Shown here: in pieces, positions 53,228 to 62,388 of the stretch
Position numbering within the stretch: the stretch's first letter is position 1
Layout of the letters: every line of letters begins with the position of its first letter
Position numbers and translations under genes: made by a program
Notes under the pieces: model-generated
Databases searched by the model: none
The model's input: the letters and a program-made list of their open reading frames with translations, nothing else
What the model was told of the DNA's origin: nothing
Assembly: GCA_023409975.1 (NCBI GenBank)
Contig: JAEYQO010000121.1
Span: 1-64,000 of the forward strand
Source: Bacteroidota bacterium
Lineage (GTDB): Bacteria > Bacteroidota > Bacteroidia > Chitinophagales > Chitinophagaceae
Reading direction: 5' to 3'
DNA: 64,000 nt

Positions 53228-53247
53228 AGCTTGTCAGAGATAGGAAA

Positions 53248-56200
53248 TTATTGCATTTGCTGCATGTTCACTTTTGTACTTGCCTGCTGTACCAACAGTT
53301 GCACCTTCTGGTTCAACTCATCTGCAGTCTTCTGATCCCCAGCCTGCTGAGCTACGCCGGCAAGATAATTGATTACGGAGAGGTTTCTCTGCAGGTCGGA
53401 AACCATAGAGTTTCTGGTATCTGCATTGTCGAACGCAAGTATGTATTTGATATCGTCTTCCATGTTCTTGCTGATGGCAAGCGTGAGGTTGCGACCTTTT
53501 TCAAGCGCGGCAGCACGGTAGTAAGAAACCGCCATAAAATAGGCAGGCATATCGTAGGCATAAGATTCGCGTGTGATACCGGCCATTACTTTATCCAGTA
53601 ATTGAACGGCTTCTGGCTGACGACCCTTCGCTGATAATTCATCTGCTATACGGGCAGCAGATATTCTGTAGGAGATCAGCATCTGGCGGTTCTTTTCGTC
53701 AAAATAGACGTCTTTCCGCTCGGCTCCTCCCCACTGGTAGGTGTTCATGAAAAGATCGTAGCTCTTGTCGACATCCACAAAGCCCATATCGCCAGGGTTT
53801 GTAGGTCTGGTATCAGTGTACTTGAAGGGCACGAGACGGTATACGGTCCCTTCCATACGGAGATAGTCCTGCATACCCTGATAGTTTTCCCCAAGTCCGG
53901 ACCCAAAGTAAATTGGTCTGTTCCAACCGTCTCTTGCGATTGCAGCAACGATATTCAGCATGCCCAGATCATCCTTGTAGGCAATCTCTTTCGGGAAGGT
54001 AAACTTCATCTCGGTGTTCAACCGTCCAGAGTCGTTTGCAGACACAAGCCCTTTTTGTATGAGTTGTTCCATGCTGAGGCCTGGCAGGAACAGATTCTTT
54101 GACGGGAAATAGTTTTCCGCATCACCCTGAACGGTGCGGAGTTTGGCAGTGGGATCATCGCTGATAATAAACTGCGCCACCTCGATCAGATTAAAATAAC
54201 GGTCTTTGGGGATTTGGGGATTTTCGAAATACCTTATGTAGTTTCTGCGATCTCCAATATAGTGTTCCTTCTTCCAGATCATTGGCACCGCAGGGGCATC
54301 ATTGATCTTGTAATTGAGCTGGTCGATATACCAATCGATTCCAAGAAGGCTGGTATTGACAATCCGTACGTCGGTTCTGATTCCTTCAACCTCCTGTAAG
54401 TACCAAAGCGGATAAGTGTCATTATCGCCAAAGGTGAACAGGATGGCGTTCGGTTCACAGGACATCAGGGTGTTGTAAGCAGTAGCCCTGGCTATATACT
54501 TGCGGCTTCTGTCGTGATCATCCCAATTCTCTGCAGCCATCAATACGGGTACGGCCAGCAGGGTGATAAGAATTGTCGCATAGATCCCCTTAGACCCCTT
54601 CAGAAACCGCTGTAACCATTCGTTTGCCATTAAAACACCCAATCCGATCCAGATGGCAAAGGTGTAGGTGGATCCCGCATAGGCATAATCACGTTCACGT
54701 GGTTGTAGCGGTGTATTATTCAGGTAAAGAACTATCGCAATACCGGTGAAGAAGAAGAGCATGAAGGTGACAATGCCATCTTTTTTGTTCCTGTTGAACT
54801 GATAGATCAGTCCCATCACACCAAGTATGAATGGAAGGAAGTACAATTGATTTCTGGCTTTATTATTACGATAACCATCTGGCAGGAGATCGATATCGCC
54901 TCTGCCCATCATTTTGTCGATAGGTTTGATACCCGATATCCAGTTTCCTTCCCTGGGTCCGCCATGCCCCTGGTAGTCATTCTGACGACCGGCATAGTTC
55001 CACATGAAGTAGCGCCACCACATCCAGTTCAACTGATAGCCAAAGAAAAAGCTGAAGTTATCTGCAGAGGTAGGTGTTTCATTCGGTCCAAGTCCAAGGT
55101 ATGAACGATAGAAGTTTACGTGGCTTGGATTATTGTTGTCCCAGACACGAGGGAAGAATCGCTCGCTTCCAAACTCGTATTCCATTTTATTTCCCACTAT
55201 TTCATAAGACCGCTTTCCGTCCTTGGTGACCTGATCATAAAAATGACCTTTTGTACGGATACCCACGACAGGGCTCGTGAAATCAGGTCCGAAAAGAAGA
55301 GGCTGTGAACCAAACTGTTCGCGGTTTACATAAGACAAAAACCTATTGGTATTATCAGGATTCGTCATGTCAATAGGTACGTCTGCTCTGGAACGTAGCA
55401 CTGGTACCATATAAGTAAGGAATCCGATGAGTACAAAGAGCAGGCACAACATGCCGGTGTGCAGCAAATACTTATTCTTCTTTCTTGCATAAATGGTAGC
55501 CCAGATTACCAGAGCAGCCAGCAGAAGCAGGAAGAAAATGGCACCGGAATCGAATGGCAGCCCAAAGTTGTTTACGAACAGTAATTCAAACTGAAAAGCG
55601 AGGTAGGGAATACCCTGAATAACGCCGAACTGAACGAGCGCCAGGATGACGCAGCCAATGAGGAAAGCTACGACAGCCCCGCTATTGGTAGGTGTATACC
55701 TTCTGTAATAGTATACCAGGGCAAGCGCCGGAATTGTCAGAAGGTTCAATAGGTGCGTACCTATGGAAAGACCTGTGAGATAGGCAATGAAAAGTAACCA
55801 GCGATCTGCGTATTTATTATCAGCGTTGTGCTCCCATTTCAGGATCGCCCAGAAGACGATAGCGGTAAATAATGAGGATGTTGCGTATACTTCTGCTTCC
55901 ACTGCAGAGAACCAGAACGTATCTGAGAATGTATAGGCAAGTGCTCCGACAAGACCAGCACCCATAATCAGGGCCCTTTGCCTGCCATCCGGTTCCTGCT
56001 GGTCCGGCGCTATCAGCCTTTTAGCGAAATGGGTTATAGTCCAGAAAAGAAAGAGTATAGTGAGTCCACTCGCAATCGCAGACCATGCATTAATCATCAG
56101 CGCTGCAGAACCTGGATCCGGAGCGAGCATCCCGAACATCCGCTGCAATAACATGAAGAATGGTGCACCAGGGGAGTGCCCGACTTCCAGTTTATAGCCG

Positions 56201-56322
56201 CAGGAAATGAATTCCCCGCAGTCCCAGAAACTGACGGTGCGTTCCATTGTAATCAGGTAAACAAAAGTGGCAATACCACCTGTGATCCAACCGACCAGGT
56301 TGTTGAGTTTACGAAAATTCAT
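53248..56322 (-). CDS. DUF2723 membrane protein, GT117-like glycosyltransferase
   Basis: 1024 residues. An N-terminal membrane domain (about 12 segments to residue 560) starts with ERTVSFWDCGEFI and HSPGAPFF, the DUF2723 signature with acidic residues after the first segment, as in GT-C mannosyl- or O-glycosyltransferases. A soluble C-terminal part (about 570-1024) ends in helical repeats. It is a candidate for the Bacteroidota protein O-glycosylation route, an inference. Confidence 0.85.
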   Translation of the reverse strand: MNFRKLNNLVGWITGGIATFVYLITMERTVSFWDCGEFISCGYKLEVGHSPGAPFFMLLQRMFGMLAPDPGSAALMINAWSAIASGLTILFLFWTITHFAKRLIAPDQQEPDGRQRALIMGAGLVGALAYTFSDTFWFSAVEAEVYATSSLFTAIVFWAILKWEHNADNKYADRWLLFIAYLTGLSIGTHLLNLLTIPALALVYYYRRYTPTNSGAVVAFLIGCVILALVQFGVIQGIPYLAFQFELLFVNNFGLPFDSGAIFFLLLLAALVIWATIYARKKNKYLLHTGMLCLLFVLIGFLTYMVPVLRSRADVPIDMTNPDNTNRFLSYVNREQFGSQPLLFGPDFTSPVVGIRTKGHFYDQVTKDGKRSYEIVGNKMEYEFGSERFFPRVWDNNNPSHVNFYRSYLGLGPNETPTSADNFSFFFGYQLNWMWWRYFMWNYAGRQNDYQGHGGPREGNWISGIKPIDKMMGRGDIDLLPDGYRNNKARNQLYFLPFILGVMGLIYQFNRNKKDGIVTFMLFFFTGIAIVLYLNNTPLQPRERDYAYAGSTYTFAIWIGLGVLMANEWLQRFLKGSKGIYATILITLLAVPVLMAAENWDDHDRSRKYIARATAYNTLMSCEPNAILFTFGDNDTYPLWYLQEVEGIRTDVRIVNTSLLGIDWYIDQLNYKINDAPAVPMIWKKEHYIGDRRNYIRYFENPQIPKDRYFNLIEVAQFIISDDPTAKLRTVQGDAENYFPSKNLFLPGLSMEQLIQKGLVSANDSGRLNTEMKFTFPKEIAYKDDLGMLNIVAAIARDGWNRPIYFGSGLGENYQGMQDYLRMEGTVYRLVPFKYTDTRPTNPGDMGFVDVDKSYDLFMNTYQWGGAERKDVYFDEKNRQMLISYRISAARIADELSAKGRQPEAVQLLDKVMAGITRESYAYDMPAYFMAVSYYRAAALEKGRNLTLAISKNMEDDIKYILAFDNADTRNSMVSDLQRNLSVINYLAGVAQQAGDQKTADELNQKVQLLVQQASTKVNMQQMQ

Positions 56323-56491
56323 GTTCGAGTTTTGTTAGTCTTAGACAGTTAGTGGGGTCTCAAGGCTAGTGGCGTTCTCTCGTTTTAACTTTTTGCATCA
56401 CCACCTGTTTCCTTTCCAGACCAATTTTGATGAGCAACAAAAATAGAAAAATAGCCTCACCGTCCAACTTAAGGTAAAACTTTGCTGGTGA

Positions 56492-56923
56492 CTAAATTAT
56501 GAGGTTACTCAAATGCCTGATTTTGTCTACAGCGATCCGCTGTGCAAGCTGAACCTCTGCAAAATTCCGGAGATGCCTGATGAGGCCTGAAGCTTCCGTT
56601 TCGGCGTCTCCATGCTGAATCATCCAGAGGTAGTCGAGTTGCCGGATCTCAGGAAGCAGGCTTTCCTTTTCGGATTTGAGTTTATAAAGCAGATACCGGT
56701 TGCCGTTAAGCGGTATTTCATAGCGGTAGATAGGGAAAACCAGTGTGTCCCCTTTAGTTTGGACTTCAATGTCTGAATCCATGTCCCTCGCCAGTTTCAA
56801 ATTGAAACAACGATTCAATAGCCAGCAGAATCGGTAATCCGGGACGCTGCTGGAGATACCGATCAAAGCGACATCCGTGAAATACTCCGTTTGCATAGAC
56901 TGGATGTCGAGGGTCAGCTTCAT
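56492..56923 (-). CDS. IPExxxVDY-family protein
   Basis: 143 residues from the ATG at 56923 (the frame is open to 57004). Conserved features of this Bacteroidota family are seen: DYRFCWLLNRCFNLKL, FPIYRYEIPLNGNRYLLYKLK split by a loop, and LLPEIRQLDYLWMI, where the family IPExxxVDY motif is LPEIRQLDY. Function unknown. Divergent from purA. Confidence 0.78.
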   Translation of the reverse strand: MKLTLDIQSMQTEYFTDVALIGISSSVPDYRFCWLLNRCFNLKLARDMDSDIEVQTKGDTLVFPIYRYEIPLNGNRYLLYKLKSEKESLLPEIRQLDYLWMIQHGDAETEASGLIRHLRNFAEVQLAQRIAVDKIRHLSNLII

Positions 56924-57073
56924 TGCGTTGAACAGATTTAAACGTAAAGTTGCACCCAAATCAAGTAAAAACAAACTCTCCGGTTCCAGGGTTTTCCCGC
57001 GCAAGACCTTCTAATTCGAATTTCCTGAAAATCAATTTTGCTTTCCTAATTTTACGCCCTTCAATACCAAGCA

Positions 57074-58339
57074 ATGATAGATGTTTTACTCGGCCTGCAA
57101 TGGGGAGACGAAGGGAAAGGGAAGATCGTCGATTACCTGGCCTCTCAATATGATGTGATTGCTCGTTTCCAGGGTGGACCTAATGCTGGTCATACCCTTT
57201 ATGTAAATGGTGTAAAGGTCGTTCTGCATACAATACCTTCAGGTGTTTTTCATCAGCATTGCCTGAATCTCATTGGTAACGGAGTTGTAATCGATCCGGT
57301 AACCTTACACAGGGAAATAGAGGCCATCCAACCCCTGCAACCTGATGTTCTGAACAGACTATTCGTATCTCACCGGGCACATTTGATCATTCCTACCCAC
57401 CGCGCCCTTGACGCAGCCTCTGAGGCTGCTAAAGGGAAGGAGAAAATTGGTTCAACTTTGAAAGGAATCGGACCCGCATATATGGATAAAACAGGCCGTA
57501 ACGGCCTGAGGGTGGGGGATATTCTCAGTAAAAATTTCCGGACAAAGTATGAGGCGCTGAAGCAGAAACACCTGGAGATCCTGAGCCATTTTGAGTCTCC
57601 CATTAGTTGGGAGGAGTTTGAGGCACCGTTCTTTGACGCTGTTGAAAAGCTCAGGGCACTGAATATCATAAACGCAGAATATTGGCTCGATGAGCAACTG
57701 AAGTCCGGCAAGCGAATTCTGGCCGAAGGGGCACAGGGAAGCATGCTGGATATTGATTTTGGAACGTATCCGTTTGTTACGTCCAGTAATACGATATCCG
57801 CTGGCGTTTGCAACGGACTTGGTGTACCGCCAACCGCAGTTGGTGAGGTCTATGGTATTACCAAGGCCTATTGTACACGGGTAGGGGGAGGTCCTTTTCC
57901 AACTGAGCTGCTGGACGAAACCGGAGACGCGCTTCGTAAGGCCGGTGCTGAGTTCGGGGCTACCACCGGCAGGCCAAGAAGGTGCGGATGGATTGACCTC
58001 GTAGCGTTGAGGTATGCGGTAATGCTCAGTGGTGTTACCCGGCTAATTATTACAAAAGCGGACGTCCTGGACCAGTTTAATCCAATAAGGGCAGCCGTGT
58101 CCTACCGGATTGAGGGTCGGGAAACGAGAGAGCTCCCCTACGACTTGTGTGATGTAGCCATCGAACCTGTTTATAAGGATTTTGCCGGATGGGACCAGCC
58201 TGTGAGTACTTGTACGAGCTATCAGGAGCTGCCACAGGTCTTCAAAGATTATTGCAAATTTGTCGAAGAGTACCTTGAAACGAGTATTGCCTTCGTTTCG
58301 AATGGCACAGGAAGAGACCAGTTGCTTAAAGTTGTATAA
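57074..58339 (+). CDS. purA: Adenylosuccinate synthase
   Basis: 421 residues; first committed step from IMP to AMP. GTP-binding QWGDEGKGKIVD starts at residue 10, NAGHT near 37, GIGPAYMDKTGR near 133 and the switch-type TTGRPRRCGW near 298 are all intact. The start at 57074 fits the family N-terminus; TTTTACGCCC just upstream resembles the local -7 elements. With purM at 51962 it is one of two purine genes in the window, though not adjacent. Confidence 0.95.
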   Translation: MIDVLLGLQWGDEGKGKIVDYLASQYDVIARFQGGPNAGHTLYVNGVKVVLHTIPSGVFHQHCLNLIGNGVVIDPVTLHREIEAIQPLQPDVLNRLFVSHRAHLIIPTHRALDAASEAAKGKEKIGSTLKGIGPAYMDKTGRNGLRVGDILSKNFRTKYEALKQKHLEILSHFESPISWEEFEAPFFDAVEKLRALNIINAEYWLDEQLKSGKRILAEGAQGSMLDIDFGTYPFVTSSNTISAGVCNGLGVPPTAVGEVYGITKAYCTRVGGGPFPTELLDETGDALRKAGAEFGATTGRPRRCGWIDLVALRYAVMLSGVTRLIITKADVLDQFNPIRAAVSYRIEGRETRELPYDLCDVAIEPVYKDFAGWDQPVSTCTSYQELPQVFKDYCKFVEEYLETSIAFVSNGTGRDQLLKVV

Positions 58340-58341
58340 GA

Positions 58342-58397
58342 AATTGATGGTTCGTGGTTGCTGGCTGATAGTTGATGGGTCGTGCTTGATGAGTGGT
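58342..58397. repeat. Heptanucleotide repeat array
   Basis: Eight consecutive 7-mers (AATTGAT, GGTTCGT, GGTTGCT, GGCTGAT, AGTTGAT, GGGTCGT, GCTTGAT, GAGTGGT) with consensus GGTTGAT or GGTTCGT, starting 3 bp after the purA stop. It has decayed but retains phase. Confidence 0.65.
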
Positions 58398-58513
58398 GTG
58401 AAGCTTCGCAGTGATCAATAGACATTCTGAACAAAAATGTTCCTTTTTTTAGACGAAAAATTTGGCAATTTCACCAAACAGTTAAAATTTTACGCAATCA
58501 ATAGTAGCGTACT

Positions 58514-58927
58514 ATGAGATCAAATTCTACCAGGAAAGTAATTGGAAAAAAGAGCGCACCGGTAAGTGCGGCCACCCCTAAAAAATCATCAGGCAGCAGG
58601 ACTAAAAAGACAGTAGTAGACGAAGATTCGCTTGAAGAAGATCAAGAGGATCGTCCGTTGAAAAAGACTGCTTCTAAAAAAACCTCAACCAGAGACGATG
58701 ATGACGATGATGATGACATCGATGATGTGGATGACGATTTTGATTCTGCAGATGAGGAAGATTTCGATATTGAAAAGGAATTTGAAGAGTTTGAGCTCCC
58801 CAAGTCCAGGAAAGCTTCAGGTAAGAAGAAAGCCGGTGACGATGATTTTGACATTGATGACGAATTCAAAGACCTGGGCTTCTTTAGCGAGGATAACGGA
58901 TTTGACGACGATGATGATGACTTCTAA
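58514..58927 (+). CDS. Asp/Glu-rich low-complexity protein
   Basis: 137 residues. A Lys/Ser/Thr-rich basic N-terminus (about 1-60) is followed by an acidic part with runs of aspartate (up to eight) alternating with a FDIEKEFEEFELP-type segment and another basic patch, ending DDDDDF. No fold or family is recognisable; the charge layout recalls nucleic-acid or RNA-polymerase interacting tails, which is speculation. It lies 5 bp before pabB, so they are probably co-transcribed. Confidence 0.7.
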   Translation: MRSNSTRKVIGKKSAPVSAATPKKSSGSRTKKTVVDEDSLEEDQEDRPLKKTASKKTSTRDDDDDDDDIDDVDDDFDSADEEDFDIEKEFEEFELPKSRKASGKKKAGDDDFDIDDEFKDLGFFSEDNGFDDDDDDF

Positions 58928-58932
58928 AGGGC

Positions 58933-60228
58933 ATGGCCGGTAGAATTGAATCCAGGTTCTCTTTAAGAGATGATTTAAGAACGTTTAAAAGAAAGATGCT
59001 GAATTGGGCCGAACAATTCAGCATCTTTTCTTTTTTGGATAATAACGAATACAACCTCAGGCCGGCAAGGTATGAATGTATTCTGGCAGTATCCTATTCG
59101 CAGAATCCTGGTAATTCTGTCTATTCGCTTGATGAATTGGAAGACTGGCATCGAAGTAATAACGATTGGCTTTTCGGACATATCAGCTACGATTACAAGA
59201 ATTCGCTTGAACCAAAGTTGAGATCTAAGAAAGCGCAAAGGTTTCATTTCCCGGATCTGTGCTTCTTCTGTCCTGACGTGATAGTTTTCCTGCCTCATGG
59301 TGGGGAAGAGGCGACGATCATCTCTAACGGTGAACTCCCTATAAATATCTTCCGCGCCATTACTACACAGACCGAAGACAATGAATCAGAACTCCCTTCT
59401 TTGAAATTTATCCCGCGAATTGATAAGACACAGTATCTGGAGGCTATTGATCAAATGCGCGAACACATAAGAAACGGAGATTGCTATGAAGTGAATTACT
59501 GTGTCGAAAGGTATTGTGAAGGCGCTTCCATTCCCCCGATACAGACCTTTCAACGGTTAAACGCGTTGTCACCTATGCCTTTTGCTGCTTGCTACCGGCT
59601 TCAGGACAAGTGGTTGCTTTCAGCGAGTCCCGAAAGATATCTTTTTAGGGAAGGCCGTCAGGTAGTAAGTCAGCCTATGAAGGGCACTGCAAGAAGGCAT
59701 TCCGATCCGGCAAAAGACGAGGAAGCCAGACAGCACTTGCGGAATAGTGTTAAAGAAATGGCGGAGAATGTAATGATCGTTGATTTAGTTAGAAATGATC
59801 TTTCCCGCTCTTGCAGACAAGGAAGTATCCGGGTGGATGAGCTCTTTTCTATCTATAGCTTTCCGGGTGTTCACCAAATGATATCTACGATCTCTGGTGA
59901 GTTAGAGGGAGCCTCGGACCTTACAGATCCTATACGATATTCCTTTCCGATGGGGAGTATGACTGGAGCACCGAAGTTTAAAGTCATGGAGCTGATCGAG
60001 CATTACGAGGTGTCAAGAAGAGAGTTGTTTTCAGGTGCAGTAGGATATATTGATCCCAACGGTGACTTCGATTTCAATGTAGTCATCAGAAGTCTTTTTT
60101 ATCATGAAACCACCCGGTACCTTTCCTTTCAGACGGGTGGGGCCATCACCTTTGATAGTGTGCCTCTGGAAGAATTTGAGGAGATGCAACTGAAAGCCTG
60201 GGCAATTGAAAGTCTGTTTAAGGGTTGA
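58933..60228 (+). CDS. pabB: Aminodeoxychorismate synthase component I / anthranilate synthase component I family
   Basis: 431 residues. The chorismate-binding domain is clear: EHIRNGDCYEVNYC near 178, LSASPERYL near 233, PMKGTARRH near 250, EMAENVMIVDLVRNDLSR near 275 and SMTGAPKFKVMELIE near 338. PabB makes 4-amino-4-deoxychorismate for folate; TrpE is a close relative but has different residues in the loop and usually a trp operon. No amidotransferase pabA is next to it. Confidence 0.85.
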   Translation: MAGRIESRFSLRDDLRTFKRKMLNWAEQFSIFSFLDNNEYNLRPARYECILAVSYSQNPGNSVYSLDELEDWHRSNNDWLFGHISYDYKNSLEPKLRSKKAQRFHFPDLCFFCPDVIVFLPHGGEEATIISNGELPINIFRAITTQTEDNESELPSLKFIPRIDKTQYLEAIDQMREHIRNGDCYEVNYCVERYCEGASIPPIQTFQRLNALSPMPFAACYRLQDKWLLSASPERYLFREGRQVVSQPMKGTARRHSDPAKDEEARQHLRNSVKEMAENVMIVDLVRNDLSRSCRQGSIRVDELFSIYSFPGVHQMISTISGELEGASDLTDPIRYSFPMGSMTGAPKFKVMELIEHYEVSRRELFSGAVGYIDPNGDFDFNVVIRSLFYHETTRYLSFQTGGAITFDSVPLEEFEEMQLKAWAIESLFKG

Positions 60229-60260
60229 AAAACGATTAAACCTTATCGAGTGTTATAGTA

Positions 60261-60911
60261 TCAGATCTCCACCAGCTGGTGCTTTACTGCGTATAAAACC
60301 AATCCTGTCTTAGACTTCACGCCGAACTTTTCAAAAACTGATTCTCTGTATTTGTCGATGGTTCTACGGTGCGCGTTCATCATACTGGCAATTTGCTCAT
60401 AGGTGTATTCATGCTCATCGCAAACCAATCGTAGAAACTCCATTTCTCTGTCATTAAGCGAGCAGGGCACAGGTAGGCGGGGTTCTTCACTTGTCTCTCC
60501 TGTCAAAGCTTTGAAAAACATTTCATCATGATAGTAGCCGGCCAGAAAGATATCTGTAAGCGCCTGACGAAGCGAGGATGCGCTACAATTCTTATGGAGG
60601 TACCCGCGAATGCCCATCCTGAACAACCTGATTATTAAAGATTCATCATCCGTCAGTGTCAGAAGCAGTACCGGCACCTTGATTTTATTCTTGTGGAGCC
60701 ACTCTACCACTTGGGTGCCGTTCATCTCAGGCATCTCATGATCGAGAATAATGAGGTCCGGAGATTCCGCAAAAGGAAACGATTCGACCAGTAGTCTGCC
60801 GTTATCGAATTCTACAACAACATTGTAAGGTCCAAGCTTTTCGATCAGTTCCTTTAGGCCTGACCTTACAACGACATGATCATCAACGAGGATTATCTTT
60901 TTTCGTTCCAT
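60261..60911 (-). CDS. NarL/LuxR-family response regulator
   Basis: 216 residues. Receiver domain with Asp10/Asp11, phosphoacceptor Asp57 (LIILDHEMPEMNG), Thr87 and Lys107, followed by a LuxR-type helix-turn-helix (LNDREMEFLRLVCDEHEYTYEQIA, split around residues 152-178). It starts 5 bp after the histidine kinase gene, so the two form a pair. Target genes are not known. Confidence 0.93.
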   Translation of the reverse strand: MERKKIILVDDHVVVRSGLKELIEKLGPYNVVVEFDNGRLLVESFPFAESPDLIILDHEMPEMNGTQVVEWLHKNKIKVPVLLLTLTDDESLIIRLFRMGIRGYLHKNCSASSLRQALTDIFLAGYYHDEMFFKALTGETSEEPRLPVPCSLNDREMEFLRLVCDEHEYTYEQIASMMNAHRRTIDKYRESVFEKFGVKSKTGLVLYAVKHQLVEI

Positions 60912-60916
60912 AAGAC

Positions 60917-61705
60917 TTAGTTCAGTTGGTTTTCTGTTGGTGGCTTAAGAGACAGGACTACTTCGCATCCCTTCCCCGGAGCTGTATTTATTTTGCAGTC
61001 GAGGCCAGAAAGTTCCGCTCTTCTCAGGATATTCTTCAATCCGTTTGCGCCTTCCATTGAGGTGTCAAAGTCGAAACCCCTACCGTCATCCCGCACTCTC
61101 AGACAGGTTCCACGCGCTCCTCCGACTTCGATAAAAAGATTCTTAGCCTGTGAATGTTTGAGGACATTATGTAATATTTCCTGGTAGATACGAAAAATGA
61201 ATAATTGCTGTTCCTTCGACGGCATAACCCATTGTTCGAGTCTGTTCCAGTGGACCTGAATTTTCTTCAACTGTTGTATCCGGTCAGCCTCCTGTTTTAA
61301 TATGGAGTCGAGTGTCTGATCCTTTATATATTCGGGATTTAGCGTTCTGCTCAGCATCCGAAGTTGCTGTGAAATCGCTTCGGTAGTTTTCACGAGCGGC
61401 TGTAACTCTGGTTCAAGATGGTTATAGTCGAGCAACTTGTTTTCCAACTGCAGTCTTAGGTATGTAAGAAGATGTCCGATATTATCGTGGATTTCTCTTG
61501 AAAGATGTGCTCGAACTGCTTCAGCCACCTCTGATTCTGCAGTTCTAAGTTCCTGCTGATACTCCAGAGCCACCTGTTTCATTTTCATTTGCTGCTCTAG
61601 TTTCTGGCGCACTGAAATGAAAAATGTTATTGCAATACCCGCCACCAAAAGCAGTAGGGCGAGCGTTGTAAATACTACTGCAAGAATAATCTGTTGATCA
61701 GTCAT
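60917..61705 (-). CDS. HisKA_3-type sensor histidine kinase
   Basis: 262 residues with one membrane segment (about 8-30), a coiled region, the HisKA_3 dimerisation motif with His73 (HLSREIHDNIGHLL), and a HATPase domain (EILHNVLKHSQAKNL, DDGRGFDFD). There is no extracellular sensor domain. Its ATG overlaps the end of the membrane protein gene upstream by 8 bp, which suggests that that protein provides the input. Confidence 0.92.
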   Translation of the reverse strand: MTDQQIILAVVFTTLALLLLVAGIAITFFISVRQKLEQQMKMKQVALEYQQELRTAESEVAEAVRAHLSREIHDNIGHLLTYLRLQLENKLLDYNHLEPELQPLVKTTEAISQQLRMLSRTLNPEYIKDQTLDSILKQEADRIQQLKKIQVHWNRLEQWVMPSKEQQLFIFRIYQEILHNVLKHSQAKNLFIEVGGARGTCLRVRDDGRGFDFDTSMEGANGLKNILRRAELSGLDCKINTAPGKGCEVVLSLKPPTENQLN

Positions 61706-62348
61706 TGGTTACTACTTTCTGCTGCTTTCGCACTTCGACTATCAGACTGGAACAAATAATCGCATATAAAAGGATGCTTACGATAAATCGAGCGCTGTGA
61801 AGTACCTCCTGCATGTTGCCGTACAAACTTGTAAAATGGTTGAAAAAGCTATAAGCAGGGATACTGCAACTAGTATAGATGAGTACACCAAGGCATAGGA
61901 AAATCGAGGAGTAAACAGGTTCGGATGCCCTTAAGAGACTTGTAAGCTGCAGGAGGTAATAGCCAGTAAGCAGAACACAGGATATCAGGAAGGACAAATC
62001 GAAAAGTTCTAAGTTGGTTGCAGTTTTCAGTTCCCAGGCAAAGACAGCAAAAAACAGAGGAATGATAATGTACAAAGTTTTCCTGGATGCAGCCGTAGGC
62101 GCAAGGTAATATCCAGCTAATATGAGAATCAGGAACTGCAACAAGATGTAAGCATTATATAGCCAGATATTGTTATGTTGCCCCGCTCCCGATACCAGGT
62201 ACAGGCCCATAGCCTCAATACACGAGGAAACGAACAGAAAAAGCACAATGATTCTGCTGGGCAGGAGCAGCCGTTTGAAACCTGCGACTCCAACAATCAA
62301 CCCGGAAACCATGAACAGGTCTGCTATAAAAGGGAGGTATTCTACCAT
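61698..62348 (-). CDS. Multi-span membrane protein of the histidine-kinase operon
   Basis: 216 residues from the ATG at 62348 (a TTG two codons earlier is possible). Six or seven hydrophobic segments, no recognised family; the pattern is like small integral sensor proteins or YhhN-like proteins. The 8-bp overlap with the kinase gene implies joint translation. Possible sensory partner of the kinase that lacks its own input domain. Confidence 0.65.
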   Translation of the reverse strand: MVEYLPFIADLFMVSGLIVGVAGFKRLLLPSRIIVLFLFVSSCIEAMGLYLVSGAGQHNNIWLYNAYILLQFLILILAGYYLAPTAASRKTLYIIIPLFFAVFAWELKTATNLELFDLSFLISCVLLTGYYLLQLTSLLRASEPVYSSIFLCLGVLIYTSCSIPAYSFFNHFTSLYGNMQEVLHSARFIVSILLYAIICSSLIVEVRKQQKVVTND

Positions 62349-62388
62349 AATCAAAAAGACCAGTTTCTGCGAAAATCAATCCGTCTGT

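Noticed and set aside
58698..58943. Met/Thr-rich frame within the Asp-rich gene
   Set aside because: Consequence of the GATGAC repeat read in another frame.
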